38,160 nucleotides of DNA from an uncultured Lachnospiraceae bacterium (GCA_944380185.1 CALWGV010000102.1:1-38160); one strand, 5' to 3'. Shown: positions 8,584-17,181, counted from the first letter of the stretch. Numbers and translations are program-made. The notes: a model not told the origin generated them from the sequence alone.

Positions 8584-9930
8584 TCACAGGGTCACATGTC
8601 CTTTGCGGACAAGGGTGTCCACCACCAACCCCACATATTTTGCGCAGAGATCATCAGCGGATGCTTCCACCATGACCCGCAGCACCGGCTCGGTGCCGCT
8701 CTGGCGGACTAAAATGCGTCCCTCATCGCCCAACTCTTCCTCCGCCTTTGCCACAGCGGCCTGGACATCCGGATCATTCAGCGCCTCCGGCTTACTCTTT
8801 ACCTTTACATTTTTGAGCAGCTGCGGATAAATCTTCAGCGGCTTCACCAGCTTGGACAAAGTCTCCTTGCGCTCCAGCATGACCTCCATCACCTTGAGGG
8901 AGGTGAGAATGCCGTCACCGGTGGAGGCGTACTTGCTGAAGATAATATGACCGGACTGCTCACCGCCCAGACGGTGTCCGTTCTGCGACATATTCTCATA
9001 GACGTAGCGGTCTCCCACCGCCGTCTTTACGTATCCGATTCCCAGGTTGTCGAAGGCCTTGTAGAGACCCATATTTGACATGATGGTAGTGACCACCGTA
9101 TTGGTCTCCAGCATCCCTCTGTCCCTCATATACTCGGCGCAGATATACATGATGCCGTCTCCGTCCACCACGCTGCCGTTCTCGTCCACTGCGATGCATC
9201 GGTCGGCATCGCCGTCGTAGGCAAAGCCCACGTCCAGATTGTTGTCCTTTACAAACTGCTGCAGCACTTCGATATGGGTAGAACCGGCGTTGCGGTTGAT
9301 GTTGGTGCCGTCGGGGCTGTGATTGATCACATAGGTCTTGGCCCCCAGAGCGTCAAAGACATTCTTCGCGATGGCGAAGGCGCTGCCGTTGGCGCAGTCC
9401 AGCCCCACCCGCATATTCTTAAAAGAACGGGTTGCCAGACTGATCAGGTAGCCGATATAGCGGTTGCGGCCCATGGCGTAGTCGGAGGCGCAGCCGATAT
9501 CCTCCCGGACTGCCAGCGGGATCTCTCCCATCTCTCCGTCCAGATACGCCTCGATCTTCGCGATCACATCGTCGGTCAGCTTCTCGCCCTGGCCGTTCAG
9601 CACCTTGATGCCATTATCATAGAAGACATTGTGGCTGGCGCTGATCATGATGCCGCAGTCAAAGTCCTCCGTGCGCACCACATAGGCCACGCTGGGCGTG
9701 GTGGTGACGTGCAGAAGATAAGCGTCGGCCCCCGATGCAGTAAGTCCCGCCACCAAAGCATACTCGAACATATAGCTGCTGCGGCGGGTATCCTTGCCGA
9801 TGACCACCTTGCAGCGATGTTCCTGCCCATAGTACCAGCCCAGGAAGCGCCCTACCTTAAAAGCGTGCTCCACTGTCAGGACACGGTTGGCTTCCCCGCG
9901 AAATCCATCTGTTCCAAAATATTTTCCCAT
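8584..9930 (-). CDS. glmM: Phosphoglucosamine mutase
   Basis: This 448-residue enzyme interconverts glucosamine-6-phosphate and glucosamine-1-phosphate on the way to UDP-GlcNAc for peptidoglycan. The four-domain alpha-D-phosphohexomutase layout is complete. FGTDGFRG is at 5-12 and the phosphoserine loop SASHN has Ser99. The Mg2+ loop is DGDADR (239-244), the sugar loop is GGEQSGH, and the phosphate-binding RQSGTEP lies near the C-terminus. The residue after the phosphoserine loop is Val where Pro is usual. A TATAAT box on the minus strand at 10022-10027 may belong to its promoter, but no good -35 accompanies it. It follows rfbB by 171 bases. Confidence 0.95.
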   Translation of the reverse strand: MGKYFGTDGFRGEANRVLTVEHAFKVGRFLGWYYGQEHRCKVVIGKDTRRSSYMFEYALVAGLTASGADAYLLHVTTTPSVAYVVRTEDFDCGIMISASHNVFYDNGIKVLNGQGEKLTDDVIAKIEAYLDGEMGEIPLAVREDIGCASDYAMGRNRYIGYLISLATRSFKNMRVGLDCANGSAFAIAKNVFDALGAKTYVINHSPDGTNINRNAGSTHIEVLQQFVKDNNLDVGFAYDGDADRCIAVDENGSVVDGDGIMYICAEYMRDRGMLETNTVVTTIMSNMGLYKAFDNLGIGYVKTAVGDRYVYENMSQNGHRLGGEQSGHIIFSKYASTGDGILTSLKVMEVMLERKETLSKLVKPLKIYPQLLKNVKVKSKPEALNDPDVQAAVAKAEEELGDEGRILVRQSGTEPVLRVMVEASADDLCAKYVGLVVDTLVRKGHVTL

Positions 9931-10101
9931 TGGCTCATGCTCTCCTTATCGTTGTCCATGATTCTTGTGCTTCTGCCATTGTGATACTGGAAACAAGAGG
10001 TCTTTTGACCCTGATATCATCATTATATGCCGGTATGCATCCTCTCATTTCCGCTTTCCCGTCTTGACCGGCAGACTGCCGGCAGAATCTCAGCCGTCGG
10101 A

Positions 10102-11127
10102 TCAGTGCAGCCTGTCTCCGTACATTTTCTCGAAATACTGGCTGTACTCGCCGCTTAAAATATGCTTCCACCAGTCCTGGTTGTCCAGATACCACTGTAT
10201 GGTCTGGGCAATACCCGTGTCAAAGTTGTACTCGGGCTTCCAGCCAAGCTCCGTCTCCAGCTTGGTCGGGTCTATGGCGTAGCGGCGGTCATGGCCGGGA
10301 CGATCCGTGACAAATTCAATCAGACTCTCCGGCTTATTTAACGCCTTCAGGATTGTCTTCACCACCTCCAGATTGGTCCGTTCATTGTGGCCGCCCACAT
10401 TGTAGACCTCACCCTCGCGTCCCTTGCGGATGATCAGGTCGATGGCCACACAGTGATCGTGCACATGGAGCCAGTCTCTGACGTTCTCCCCTTTGCCGTA
10501 GACCGGCAGTTTCTCATCAGCCAATGCCCGGCTGATCATCAGAGGGATCAGCTTTTCCGGGAAATGATAAGGACCGTAGTTATTGGAGCAGCGGGAGATC
10601 GTCACCGGCAGTCCGTAGGTCCTGTGATAAGCCAGAACAAAGAGATCTGCGCTGGCCTTGCTGGAGGAATAGGGGCTGGAAGTGTGCAGAGGAGTCTCCT
10701 CAGTGAAAAACAGATCCGGCCGGTCTAAGGGCAGATCGCCGTAAACTTCATCGGTGGATACCTGATGATAGCGTTTCACGCCGTAAGCACGGGCCGCATC
10801 CAGCAGCACCGTGGTGCCCATAACATTGGTGCGGACGAAGATGCCGGGATCGGTGATGGAACGGTCCACATGGGACTCGGCGGCAAAGTTGACCACCACG
10901 TCGAATTTTTCCTTTTCAAAGAGATCCATCACAAAAGGGCGATCGGCAATATCGCCGCGGACAAATTTGTAATTGGGCTTGTCCTCCACGGGCTTGAGCG
11001 TCTCCAGATTACCTGCATAGGTCAGAAGATCCAGATTGACGATCTGATCCTCCGGGTACTTGTTTACCATGTAGTGGACAAAGTTTCCGCCGATAAAACC
11101 GGCGCCGCCTGTAACCAGTATTTTCAT
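10102..11127 (-). CDS. rfbB: dTDP-glucose 4,6-dehydratase
   Basis: A 341-residue extended short-chain dehydrogenase. It converts dTDP-glucose to dTDP-4-keto-6-deoxyglucose, the second step of dTDP-rhamnose synthesis. The NAD+ fingerprint is GGAGFIGG (7-14). The catalytic Thr-Asp-Glu is in STDEVYG (125-127) and YSSSK gives Tyr153 and Lys157. I chose the start at 11127 because GGAGGT lies just upstream and the protein then begins MKILVTGG; an in-frame ATG 13 codons earlier has no RBS. It lies 71 bases after rfbA. rfbC and rfbD are not in the window, so the rest of the pathway is elsewhere. Confidence 0.95.
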   Translation of the reverse strand: MKILVTGGAGFIGGNFVHYMVNKYPEDQIVNLDLLTYAGNLETLKPVEDKPNYKFVRGDIADRPFVMDLFEKEKFDVVVNFAAESHVDRSITDPGIFVRTNVMGTTVLLDAARAYGVKRYHQVSTDEVYGDLPLDRPDLFFTEETPLHTSSPYSSSKASADLFVLAYHRTYGLPVTISRCSNNYGPYHFPEKLIPLMISRALADEKLPVYGKGENVRDWLHVHDHCVAIDLIIRKGREGEVYNVGGHNERTNLEVVKTILKALNKPESLIEFVTDRPGHDRRYAIDPTKLETELGWKPEYNFDTGIAQTIQWYLDNQDWWKHILSGEYSQYFEKMYGDRLH

Positions 11128-11198
11128 TTCTACCTCCGCTGCACCCCGCCCGAAGGCAGTTTGCATTTTTCTTTATTTATTAACGATTTGCTTTTGTC

Positions 11199-12080
11199 TT
11201 ATTTATCGATATATTTGCCGTCCAGCACATCTTTCAGGTAAGCCCCGTACTGATTCTTTTTGTACACCTCGTAAGTCTTGCAGAGCTCTTCCCGGGAAAT
11301 CCAGCCGTTCAGATAGGCAATCTCCTCCAGGCAGGCAATCTTGCGGTGCTGGTGGGTCTCTATGGTTCTGACAAAGTTTGTAGCGTCCACCAAGGATTCA
11401 TGAGTGCCTGTGTCCAGCCAGGTAAAGCCCTGCCCCAGCAGAGTCACCTCCAGCTCTCCATTCTCCAGATAGATACGGTTCAGATCGGTGATTTCCAGCT
11501 CCCCTCTGGCCGAGGGTTTCAGATTCTTCGCATACTCCACCACCCGATTGTCATAGAAGTACAGCCCGGTGACACAGTAGTTGGACTTAGGGTGCTCCGG
11601 CTTTTCCTCGATGGAGATCGCCTTGCCCTCCCTGTCGAATTCCACAATGCCAAATCGCTCCGGATCATCCACATAATAGCCGAAGATCGTCGCTCCTTTT
11701 TTCTTGGCTGCTGCCGTCTTCAGCCTCTTGTTAAGCCCATGGCCATGGAAAATATTGTCTCCCAAAACCATCGCCACCGAATCGTCTCCGATAAAGCTCT
11801 CTCCAATGATAAAGGCCTGGGCCAGCCCATCGGGGCTGGGCTGCACGGCATAGGACAGATGGAGGCCGAACTGATCGCCGTCCCCCAGAAGATCCTTGAA
11901 CCGGGGCGTGTCGGCAGGCGTAGAGATAATGAGAATCTCCCGGATGCCCGCGCTCATCAGCACAGAGAGAGGATAGTAGATCATCGGCTTATCATAGATG
12001 GGAAGCAGCTGCTTCGATGTCACCTTAGTCAATGGATACAGGCGGGTTCCGCTGCCGCCTGCGAGAATGATACCTTTCAT
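11199..12080 (-). CDS. rfbA: Glucose-1-phosphate thymidylyltransferase
   Basis: A 293-residue nucleotidyltransferase that makes dTDP-glucose from dTTP and glucose-1-phosphate, the first step of dTDP-rhamnose synthesis. The N-terminal signature [11 protein letters not shown] (8-18) is followed by [11 protein letters not shown]. The sugar- and metal-binding segments LGDNIFHG and EEKPEHPKS are present. The start at 12080 is set by an AGGAGGAG box and the MKGIILAGG beginning; the frame stays open for 28 more codons upstream, without an RBS. It is the first gene of the rfbAB unit, with its own promoter (12131-12159) and a GC hairpin in the leader. Confidence 0.95.
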   Translation of the reverse strand: MKGIILAGGSGTRLYPLTKVTSKQLLPIYDKPMIYYPLSVLMSAGIREILIISTPADTPRFKDLLGDGDQFGLHLSYAVQPSPDGLAQAFIIGESFIGDDSVAMVLGDNIFHGHGLNKRLKTAAAKKKGATIFGYYVDDPERFGIVEFDREGKAISIEEKPEHPKSNYCVTGLYFYDNRVVEYAKNLKPSARGELEITDLNRIYLENGELEVTLLGQGFTWLDTGTHESLVDATNFVRTIETHQHRKIACLEEIAYLNGWISREELCKTYEVYKKNQYGAYLKDVLDGKYIDK

Positions 12081-12101
12081 GGTTTCTCCTCCTGCATGCA
12101 A

Positions 12102-12116
12102 GCGCCCGCAGGGCGC
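12102..12116. other. GC-rich hairpin in the rfbA leader
   Basis: GCGCCC (12102-12107) and GGGCGC (12111-12116) form a perfect 6-bp stem with a 3-base loop. On the minus strand it sits in the 5' leader just upstream of the rfbA RBS. On the plus strand it is followed by AATTTTT, so it could also stop antisense transcription heading toward the MBOAT operon. Confidence 0.4.
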
Positions 12117-12130
12117 AATTTTTCTTCTAT

Positions 12131-12159
12131 AATATACCATAGGGGGCCCGGTTTTGCAA
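12131..12159 (-). promoter_or_regulatory. Sigma-A promoter of rfbA
   Basis: On the minus strand TTGCAA (12154-12159) and TATATT (12131-12136) are 17 bases apart, about 50 bases before the rfbA ATG. Confidence 0.65.
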
Positions 12160-12244
12160 TGCAAAGTAAAGGCCGCAGCAGCCGCAAACTCGCCCGGACA
12201 GACATCATAAGATTATTGTAAAGTTTTCTTAAGCAATTTCCCGT

Positions 12245-12268
12245 AACCTTTTTTCCCTTTATTCCGTC
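12245..12268 (+). promoter_or_regulatory. Candidate ECF-sigma promoter for the MBOAT-sigma operon
   Basis: GTAAC (AAC at 12245-12247) and CGTC (12265-12268) are 17 bases apart. A T-run follows the AAC, as is common at Bacillus ECF promoters. It lies about 70 bases before the MBOAT start, in an operon that encodes an ECF sigma factor. Autoregulation is therefore plausible, but short motifs like this occur by chance. Confidence 0.4.
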
Positions 12269-12290
12269 TTATATATACCGTCGCAAATAA

Positions 12291-12304
12291 CGCGAAATCT
12301 CGCG
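12291..12304. promoter_or_regulatory. Small palindrome upstream of the MBOAT gene
   Basis: CGCGA-AATC-TCGCG forms a 5-bp dyad with near-symmetric TAA/TTA flanks, between the candidate promoter and the MBOAT start. It could be an operator or a leader hairpin. Confidence 0.3.
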
Positions 12305-12341
12305 CTTATACGATAATAATCGATACGAAAGAGGGACATCC

Positions 12342-13736
12342 ATGGTTTTCAGCAGTCTTCCGTTTTTATTTGGTTTTATGCCGCTTTACTTTGCCGCCTA
12401 TTATCTGATGCCGGAAAAATACCGCAATGCCGTGCTGCTTGCAGGCAGCCTGATTTTTTACGCCATCGGGACGAAGGATCAGCCGCTGTACTTTTTTGGA
12501 CTGCTTCTGTCCATGGTCGTCAACATTCTGCTGGCCCAGAAAATCCAGGCCGACAGGGAACGCCGAAAGCTATGGCTGACCGCGGGAATTCTGTATGATT
12601 TCGGTCTGCTTTTCCTGTTCAAATATCTGGGATTTTTCTGCCGTACCCTGGAGCTGCTGCTGCCGGTACAGCTGCCGGACATCCGGCTTGCCCTGCCGCC
12701 GGGCATCAGCTTTTTTACCTTCCAGGTGGTCTCTTATCTGGCTGATGTCTACCGGGGAGCCGATTACGACACCAAGGCCGTCGGCAGAGTCGCCACCTAT
12801 ATGTCCATGTTCCCGCAGATTATTTCCGGCCCCATCACCACCTATGATCAGCTGGAGACCTCTCTGAAGAAGCGCGCTCATATTCCTCGCATCTTCGACA
12901 GCGGCCTGCGGGAATTTTGCATCGGTCTGGGCATGAAGGTAATCCTGGCCAATCAGATCGGTCGTCTGTGGAGCGACGTGACAGCCATCGGCTATGAGAG
13001 CATTTCCACCCCTCTTGCCTGGATGGGCATCGCCGCCTTCAGCCTGCAGCTCTACCTGGATTTTTATTCCTATTCCCTGATGGCCCGCGGTCTGGGCCTG
13101 ATGATGGGCCTGCAGCTGCCGCAGAATTTTCATTATCCCTATATGTCTCTGTCCATGACCGATTTCTGGAGACGGTGGCACATGAGCCTGGGACAGTGGT
13201 TCCGCGACTATATCTACATACCTCTGGGCGGAAGCCGCCAGGGAAAGTTGCGCACCTACCGCAACATGCTTATCGTCTGGCTCTTCACCGGTCTCTGGCA
13301 TGGAGCCAGCTGGAATTTCGTTCTGTGGGGGCTGCTTCTCTTTCTCATCCTGTCCATTGAAAGGCTGGGGCTCAAAAAGATCCTGGAGAAAATCCCGTTT
13401 TTGGGGCATCTCTATATGCTTCTCGTCATTCCTCTCACCTGGCTGGTATTCGCCATCTCCGACCTGAGCCGGATCGGCGTATATCTGGAACGGCTTTTTC
13501 CTTTTCTGGCCGGTGAGGGACAGTACGTCTATGCGCAGGACTATATCAAATACGGGCAGACTTACGGCATACTGCTCATCGTCTGTCTGTTGTTCTGTAC
13601 TCCCCTGCCCAGAAAGCTGTACCAGAAATACGGGCGAAGTCTGCCTGCAACGCTGGCGCTGACGGCCGTGTTCTGGCTCTCCGTCTGGCTGCTGCATCAG
13701 GGCCTCAATGATCCTTTTATGTATTTCCGTTTTTGA
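12342..13736 (+). CDS. MBOAT-family O-acyltransferase (AlgI-like)
   Basis: A 464-residue polytopic membrane protein of the MBOAT family (PF03062), the group that moves acyl groups across the membrane to extracellular acceptors. Helices begin at residue 1 and recur throughout. The family motifs are DFWRRWHMSLGQWFRDY, with His280, and GLWHGASWNF, with the conserved catalytic His320. It heads a tight operon (gaps of 11, 17 and 11 bases) with an SGNH protein, an ECF sigma factor and an RsiV-like anti-sigma factor. MBOAT plus SGNH is the AlgI/AlgJ or PatA/PatB arrangement for O-acetylating alginate or peptidoglycan. The acceptor here is inferred to be an envelope polymer. Confidence 0.88.
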   Translation: MVFSSLPFLFGFMPLYFAAYYLMPEKYRNAVLLAGSLIFYAIGTKDQPLYFFGLLLSMVVNILLAQKIQADRERRKLWLTAGILYDFGLLFLFKYLGFFCRTLELLLPVQLPDIRLALPPGISFFTFQVVSYLADVYRGADYDTKAVGRVATYMSMFPQIISGPITTYDQLETSLKKRAHIPRIFDSGLREFCIGLGMKVILANQIGRLWSDVTAIGYESISTPLAWMGIAAFSLQLYLDFYSYSLMARGLGLMMGLQLPQNFHYPYMSLSMTDFWRRWHMSLGQWFRDYIYIPLGGSRQGKLRTYRNMLIVWLFTGLWHGASWNFVLWGLLLFLILSIERLGLKKILEKIPFLGHLYMLLVIPLTWLVFAISDLSRIGVYLERLFPFLAGEGQYVYAQDYIKYGQTYGILLIVCLLFCTPLPRKLYQKYGRSLPATLALTAVFWLSVWLLHQGLNDPFMYFRF

Positions 13737-13747
13737 GAGGAACCGCT

Positions 13748-14638
13748 ATGAAAAGACATTCCGACATTCTTTTTTCTATATTAATCGTGCTGTCCGTTCT
13801 GGTGCTGATGCCCTTTGTCCTGCGAAACGATCTCTTCGGTGCGAAGGAGGCAGACAGCGGCGACCTGCCCCCTATTGTCCAGTCCGACGAAGCAGCAGGG
13901 ACAGAGGAAGCAGGCAGCTTTCCGGATGAGTCCGCCTCCCTGACCGAATCTGTCCCGGCCGGTGAATCTTCCGCCGCAAACGACTCCTCCGAGACGGAGG
14001 GGAGCCTGACAGAAGCAGAAGCGGAAACGGAAAATACTGCTGAGGCTCCCTCCCTGGAAGAGTTTTTTTCCGACGCCCTTTTTATCGGCGACTCCCGCAC
14101 AGTGGGTTTGATGGAATACGCCGGCCTGGACACGGCGGATTTCTTCGCCACCTCCGGCATGAGCACTTTCCAGGTGCTTACGGAAGAAGTTTCCGTTCCC
14201 AATGTAGGAAAAATGACGCTGACCACCTTGTTTGAACAGAAAAGCTATGGTAAGATTTTTTTGATGCTGGGGATCAACGAGCTTGGATATAATTTTTCGT
14301 CTGTGGTCAGTCAGTACGGCAAGGTGGTGGATTTTGTCCGCCAGATGCAGCCCCAGGCCACCCTTTACGTGTGCGCCAACCTGCATCTGACCAGCAGCCG
14401 GTCCGATTCCGACGATATCTACAACAACGAAAACATCAACCGTCTCAATGCGGAAATTGCGGCCATGGCTGACAATGAAAATATATTTTACCTCGATGTC
14501 AATCCCCTGTTTGACGATGAAAACGGGGCTTTGAATGCACAATACAGCGCCGACGATACTCATCCCTACGGCAAATATTACGCCCAGTGGGGTCAATGGA
14601 TCTATGACACCTGCGTCCAGTCAAAGCCTGCCCAATGA
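13748..14638 (+). CDS. Anchored SGNH/GDSL hydrolase-like protein
   Basis: A 296-residue protein with a signal anchor (about 7-27), a Ser/Glu-rich linker (about 35-103) and an extracytoplasmic SGNH domain. Block I is FIGDSR with Ser116, the Asn block is LGINELG (Asn177), and the Asp-His pair is DDTHPYG (Asp269, His272). All catalytic residues are present. Paired with the MBOAT just upstream, it most likely completes O-acetyl transfer to a wall or surface polymer, or trims such esters. The start at 13748 is preceded by GAGAGG; an in-frame TTG five codons earlier overlaps the MBOAT stop and is less likely. Confidence 0.85.
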   Translation: MKRHSDILFSILIVLSVLVLMPFVLRNDLFGAKEADSGDLPPIVQSDEAAGTEEAGSFPDESASLTESVPAGESSAANDSSETEGSLTEAEAETENTAEAPSLEEFFSDALFIGDSRTVGLMEYAGLDTADFFATSGMSTFQVLTEEVSVPNVGKMTLTTLFEQKSYGKIFLMLGINELGYNFSSVVSQYGKVVDFVRQMQPQATLYVCANLHLTSSRSDSDDIYNNENINRLNAEIAAMADNENIFYLDVNPLFDDENGALNAQYSADDTHPYGKYYAQWGQWIYDTCVQSKPAQ

Positions 14639-14655
14639 CTGAGGACTAAAGCCTG

Positions 14656-15144
14656 ATGACATATATAACCGATAAAAAGAAGTGGTACACCGAACAGATC
14701 ACTGCCTGCCAGGCGAGCCTTTACAGGCTGGCTGTCAGCCTGCTGCGCGACGAAGAGGATGCAAGAGACGCTCTCCAGGAAGCGCTGTGCACCGGCTATG
14801 AAAAGCTTAATTCCCTGCGCGATCCGGATAAATTTCACCCCTGGATTATGCGCATTCTGCACAATGCCGCCTACGATATTCTCCGTCAGCGCAAGCCATC
14901 TGTCTCCCTCTCCGATATTCCCTCCGGTCAGGAGCCTTCCAGCACGCCGTCTTTTTCTGTGGATATGGCCCTTGGAGATGTCGTAAAGACTCTGCCGGAA
15001 GAATACCGCACCGTTGTCATCCTATTTTATTACGAGGAGATGTCCGTGAGACAGATCAGTGAAATAACAGGGCTTTCCGCCGGAGCGGTCAAAACCCGGC
15101 TTTCCCGGGCCAGAGACCGCCTCAGACAGATGCTCGATCTATAA
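14656..15144 (+). CDS. ECF RNA polymerase sigma factor (SigV-like)
   Basis: A 162-residue sigma-70 family protein containing only regions 2 and 4. Region 2 (about 20-80) includes LLRDEEDARDALQEAL and the promoter-melting stretch ending ILRQRK. Region 4 (about 112-162) carries LPEEYRTVVILFYYEEMS and the recognition helix GLSAGAVKTRLSRARDRL. The cognate anti-sigma factor follows 11 bases later and is of the RsiV type, which argues for the SigV/ECF30 group. In Bacillus subtilis and Enterococcus faecalis SigV answers lysozyme. The RBS is weak (GAGG about 12 bases upstream), so translation may depend on coupling. Confidence 0.88.
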   Translation: MTYITDKKKWYTEQITACQASLYRLAVSLLRDEEDARDALQEALCTGYEKLNSLRDPDKFHPWIMRILHNAAYDILRQRKPSVSLSDIPSGQEPSSTPSFSVDMALGDVVKTLPEEYRTVVILFYYEEMSVRQISEITGLSAGAVKTRLSRARDRLRQMLDL

Positions 15145-15155
15145 GGAGAAAGCTT

Positions 15156-16109
15156 ATGAACCCTATCGACAAACGAATACGCGACCTGGCACGAAAGGAG
15201 AAGACTGTCCTTCCCCCGGAGACAGAGAGAGTTATCCGGCGAACGCTGAGCCGGCTGCCGGATATCTCCGAGTCTGCCGAGGACGGAGAGGAAGCTGGTC
15301 CGCTTTCTGCGGCCCGCAGCTTGTCTCGCTTTCACAGAAAGCGGCGTCTGCCCCGGCCTGCCCTGGCAGCTCTGGCTGGGCTGGCCGTCTTCTTCCTGCT
15401 GCCCAACATCAGCGCATCTGCCGCCGAGGCCATGAGCGAACTGCCTGTCATCGGTCCCATCGTGGATGTCATCACCATTCGCAACTATTTCTACGATGAC
15501 GGTTATCACCGCTCCCGCATAGACATCCCCCAGGTGGAGCTGGAGACCCAGGCCGAAGACAGCTCCCTGAGCGATTCCGTCAGCACCATAAATAGCGATG
15601 TGCAGGCCATGACGGACAGACTGATCGCTGAATTCGAAGCCGATTGCGCCAGCCTTGGGGATTCCGCTCATACGGAGCTTTCCGTCTCCTATCAGGTCAT
15701 CACCAACAATGATGCCTGGTTTACCCTGCAGATTTTAGTCTACCGCGGCTCCGGCAGCGGTTCACAGACTTACTATTATTATCATATTGATAAGCAGAGC
15801 GGACAGATCGTACAGCTGTCGGATCTCTTCCGCGCGGGAAGCGATTACCAGTCTGTCATCAGCAACGAGATTCTGCGGCAGATGAAGGCGCAGATGGCCG
15901 CCGATGAAAACATCACCTACTGGGTGGACACACAGTATGAAGGTATGGATTTTCACTCCATTACACCGGATCAGAATTTCTTTTTTTCTGAGGACGGCAA
16001 TCTGGTCATTCAGTTTGACGAATACGAGGTGGCTCCCGGCTCCATGGGCTGTCCTCAATTTGAAATTTCCCGTTCCGTCTATGAAGAATTCCTGAAGGAA
16101 GGATATTGA
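15156..16109 (+). CDS. RsiV-like anti-sigma factor with DUF3298 ectodomain
   Basis: A 317-residue single-pass protein. The cytoplasmic part (1-66) would hold the sigma factor. A transmembrane helix (about 67-88) ends in an AxA-like site (SASAAEA) suited to signal peptidase. The juxtamembrane segment ELPVIGPIVDV is typical of Firmicute anti-sigma proteins. The ectodomain (about 120-315) has the DUF3298 hallmarks YHIDKQSGQIVQLSDLF and FDEYEVAPGSMG. RsiV of Bacillus binds lysozyme and is then degraded to free SigV; the same role is inferred here. A strong AAGGAGAAA RBS precedes the ATG. Confidence 0.85.
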   Translation: MNPIDKRIRDLARKEKTVLPPETERVIRRTLSRLPDISESAEDGEEAGPLSAARSLSRFHRKRRLPRPALAALAGLAVFFLLPNISASAAEAMSELPVIGPIVDVITIRNYFYDDGYHRSRIDIPQVELETQAEDSSLSDSVSTINSDVQAMTDRLIAEFEADCASLGDSAHTELSVSYQVITNNDAWFTLQILVYRGSGSGSQTYYYYHIDKQSGQIVQLSDLFRAGSDYQSVISNEILRQMKAQMAADENITYWVDTQYEGMDFHSITPDQNFFFSEDGNLVIQFDEYEVAPGSMGCPQFEISRSVYEEFLKEGY

Positions 16110-16166
16110 AAGAAAAATACCAAACAGTCCGGTAAAATCAATTTGATTACAAATTTCTTACTTCCA

Positions 16167-16195
16167 TTGCAATATCGGCGTTCCCCGCTTATAAT
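16167..16195 (+). promoter_or_regulatory. Sigma-A promoter of the RsiV-like lipoprotein gene
   Basis: TTGCAA (16167-16172) and a perfect TATAAT (16190-16195) are 17 bases apart, about 100 bases before the lipoprotein start. The gene therefore has its own transcript rather than only readthrough from the sigma operon. Confidence 0.75.
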
Positions 16196-16305
16196 CGTCT
16201 CATAGAGGCAATACATAAATTGATCCGTCGACACGGATACAGCTGTTTTGTAAAACTTGCGCCGCACAGCTCTTTTGCAAAGCTGCGGCAGAAAGGATGC
16301 GAAAG

Positions 16306-17181
16306 ATGAGAAAGGGAATCGTCGTTACCGTACTGGTCCTTGTATGTGCGCTGGCTCTCTCCGCCTGCTCCTGCAGTTCTGAGGAGGCAGTGATAATCAC
16401 CGAGGCGCCCACCAAAGCTCCATCCACCGAAGCGCCCACCCAGGCCCCTACCCAGGCGCCGGAAACCACCCCTGCCGAGACTGCCTCCGCCGCGCCGGAA
16501 TTTGCCGTCTCCCTGGAGAGCTATGAGGCACCGGAGGGTTCAGATATCAGCTACCCAAGACTGACCGGTCTGCGCAATGAGGAGGACACCGCCTCCTGGA
16601 ATGATTATTTCCGCCGGGATGCCGCTCAGGCGGCAGAGGGCCTCTCCGAGGGAGACACCGTCACGGTCAGCTGGCGGCTGGCCTCTCAGAGCTCTCGGCT
16701 GGCCAGTCTCGTCAAAATCACAAAGACGACTGTCCAGGGCGCAGCCTACCCCACCGTCTCCCTGATTTCCTATAATATCGATCCCTCCACCGGCGACAGC
16801 GTCCGCCTTCATCAGCTCTGCAGCACCAATTCCATCGCTGCCGATCTGATCGCCGCAGACAAGGCCGTAGCCGACGGGGGCACGCAGACCGCCTATACGG
16901 CGGCCGCGCCGGACGGCACCGACGTCACCCGCCATATCACTATGGAGGGGCTGCTGGACATGTATGAACAGTATATCACCAATCGGGCCGCCAAATCGGA
17001 CGAAGCTGCCCTGGCGGAGCTTCTCAATCAGATGGATTTCGACGGCAGCAGTGTCTCAGCCGTGGGCTGCACCTACTGGCAGGACGGTACTCTCCATCTG
17101 GTGTTCCCCTATATCCATGCTGTGGGCGATTACATCGACATCACCGTAAAGGATGCCCACCGCTCTTCCAACACCAAATAA
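16306..17181 (+). CDS. Lipoprotein with RsiV/PdaC-like ectodomain
   Basis: The precursor begins with a basic start and hydrophobic stretch, then a lipobox LSAC and a Thr/Pro/Glu/Ala repeat linker containing EAPT and QAPT units. The folded part (about 70-285) reads ISYPRLTGL, then YPTVSLISYNIDPSTGDSVRLHQL, and ends with DGTLHLVFPY. This order resembles the DUF4163/DUF3298 pair of RsiV and PdaC, but the YEVAPG hallmark is missing, so the match is a degenerate one. An ATG at 16297 is also in frame; 16306 has the better RBS spacing. It lies just after the RsiV-like gene and may share its ligand or act as a decoy. That is inference. Confidence 0.7.
   Translation: MRKGIVVTVLVLVCALALSACSCSSEEAVIITEAPTKAPSTEAPTQAPTQAPETTPAETASAAPEFAVSLESYEAPEGSDISYPRLTGLRNEEDTASWNDYFRRDAAQAAEGLSEGDTVTVSWRLASQSSRLASLVKITKTTVQGAAYPTVSLISYNIDPSTGDSVRLHQLCSTNSIAADLIAADKAVADGGTQTAYTAAAPDGTDVTRHITMEGLLDMYEQYITNRAAKSDEAALAELLNQMDFDGSSVSAVGCTYWQDGTLHLVFPYIHAVGDYIDITVKDAHRSSNTK

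Noticed and set aside
11128-11166. Upstream in-frame start for rfbB
   Set aside because: The extra 13 residues lie before the conserved MKILVTGG start and have no RBS, whereas GGAGGT precedes 11127.
12570-13697. 375-codon minus-strand frame opposite the first MBOAT gene
   Set aside because: The Gln/His/Arg-rich composition is typical of an antisense shadow; the plus strand carries clear MBOAT motifs.
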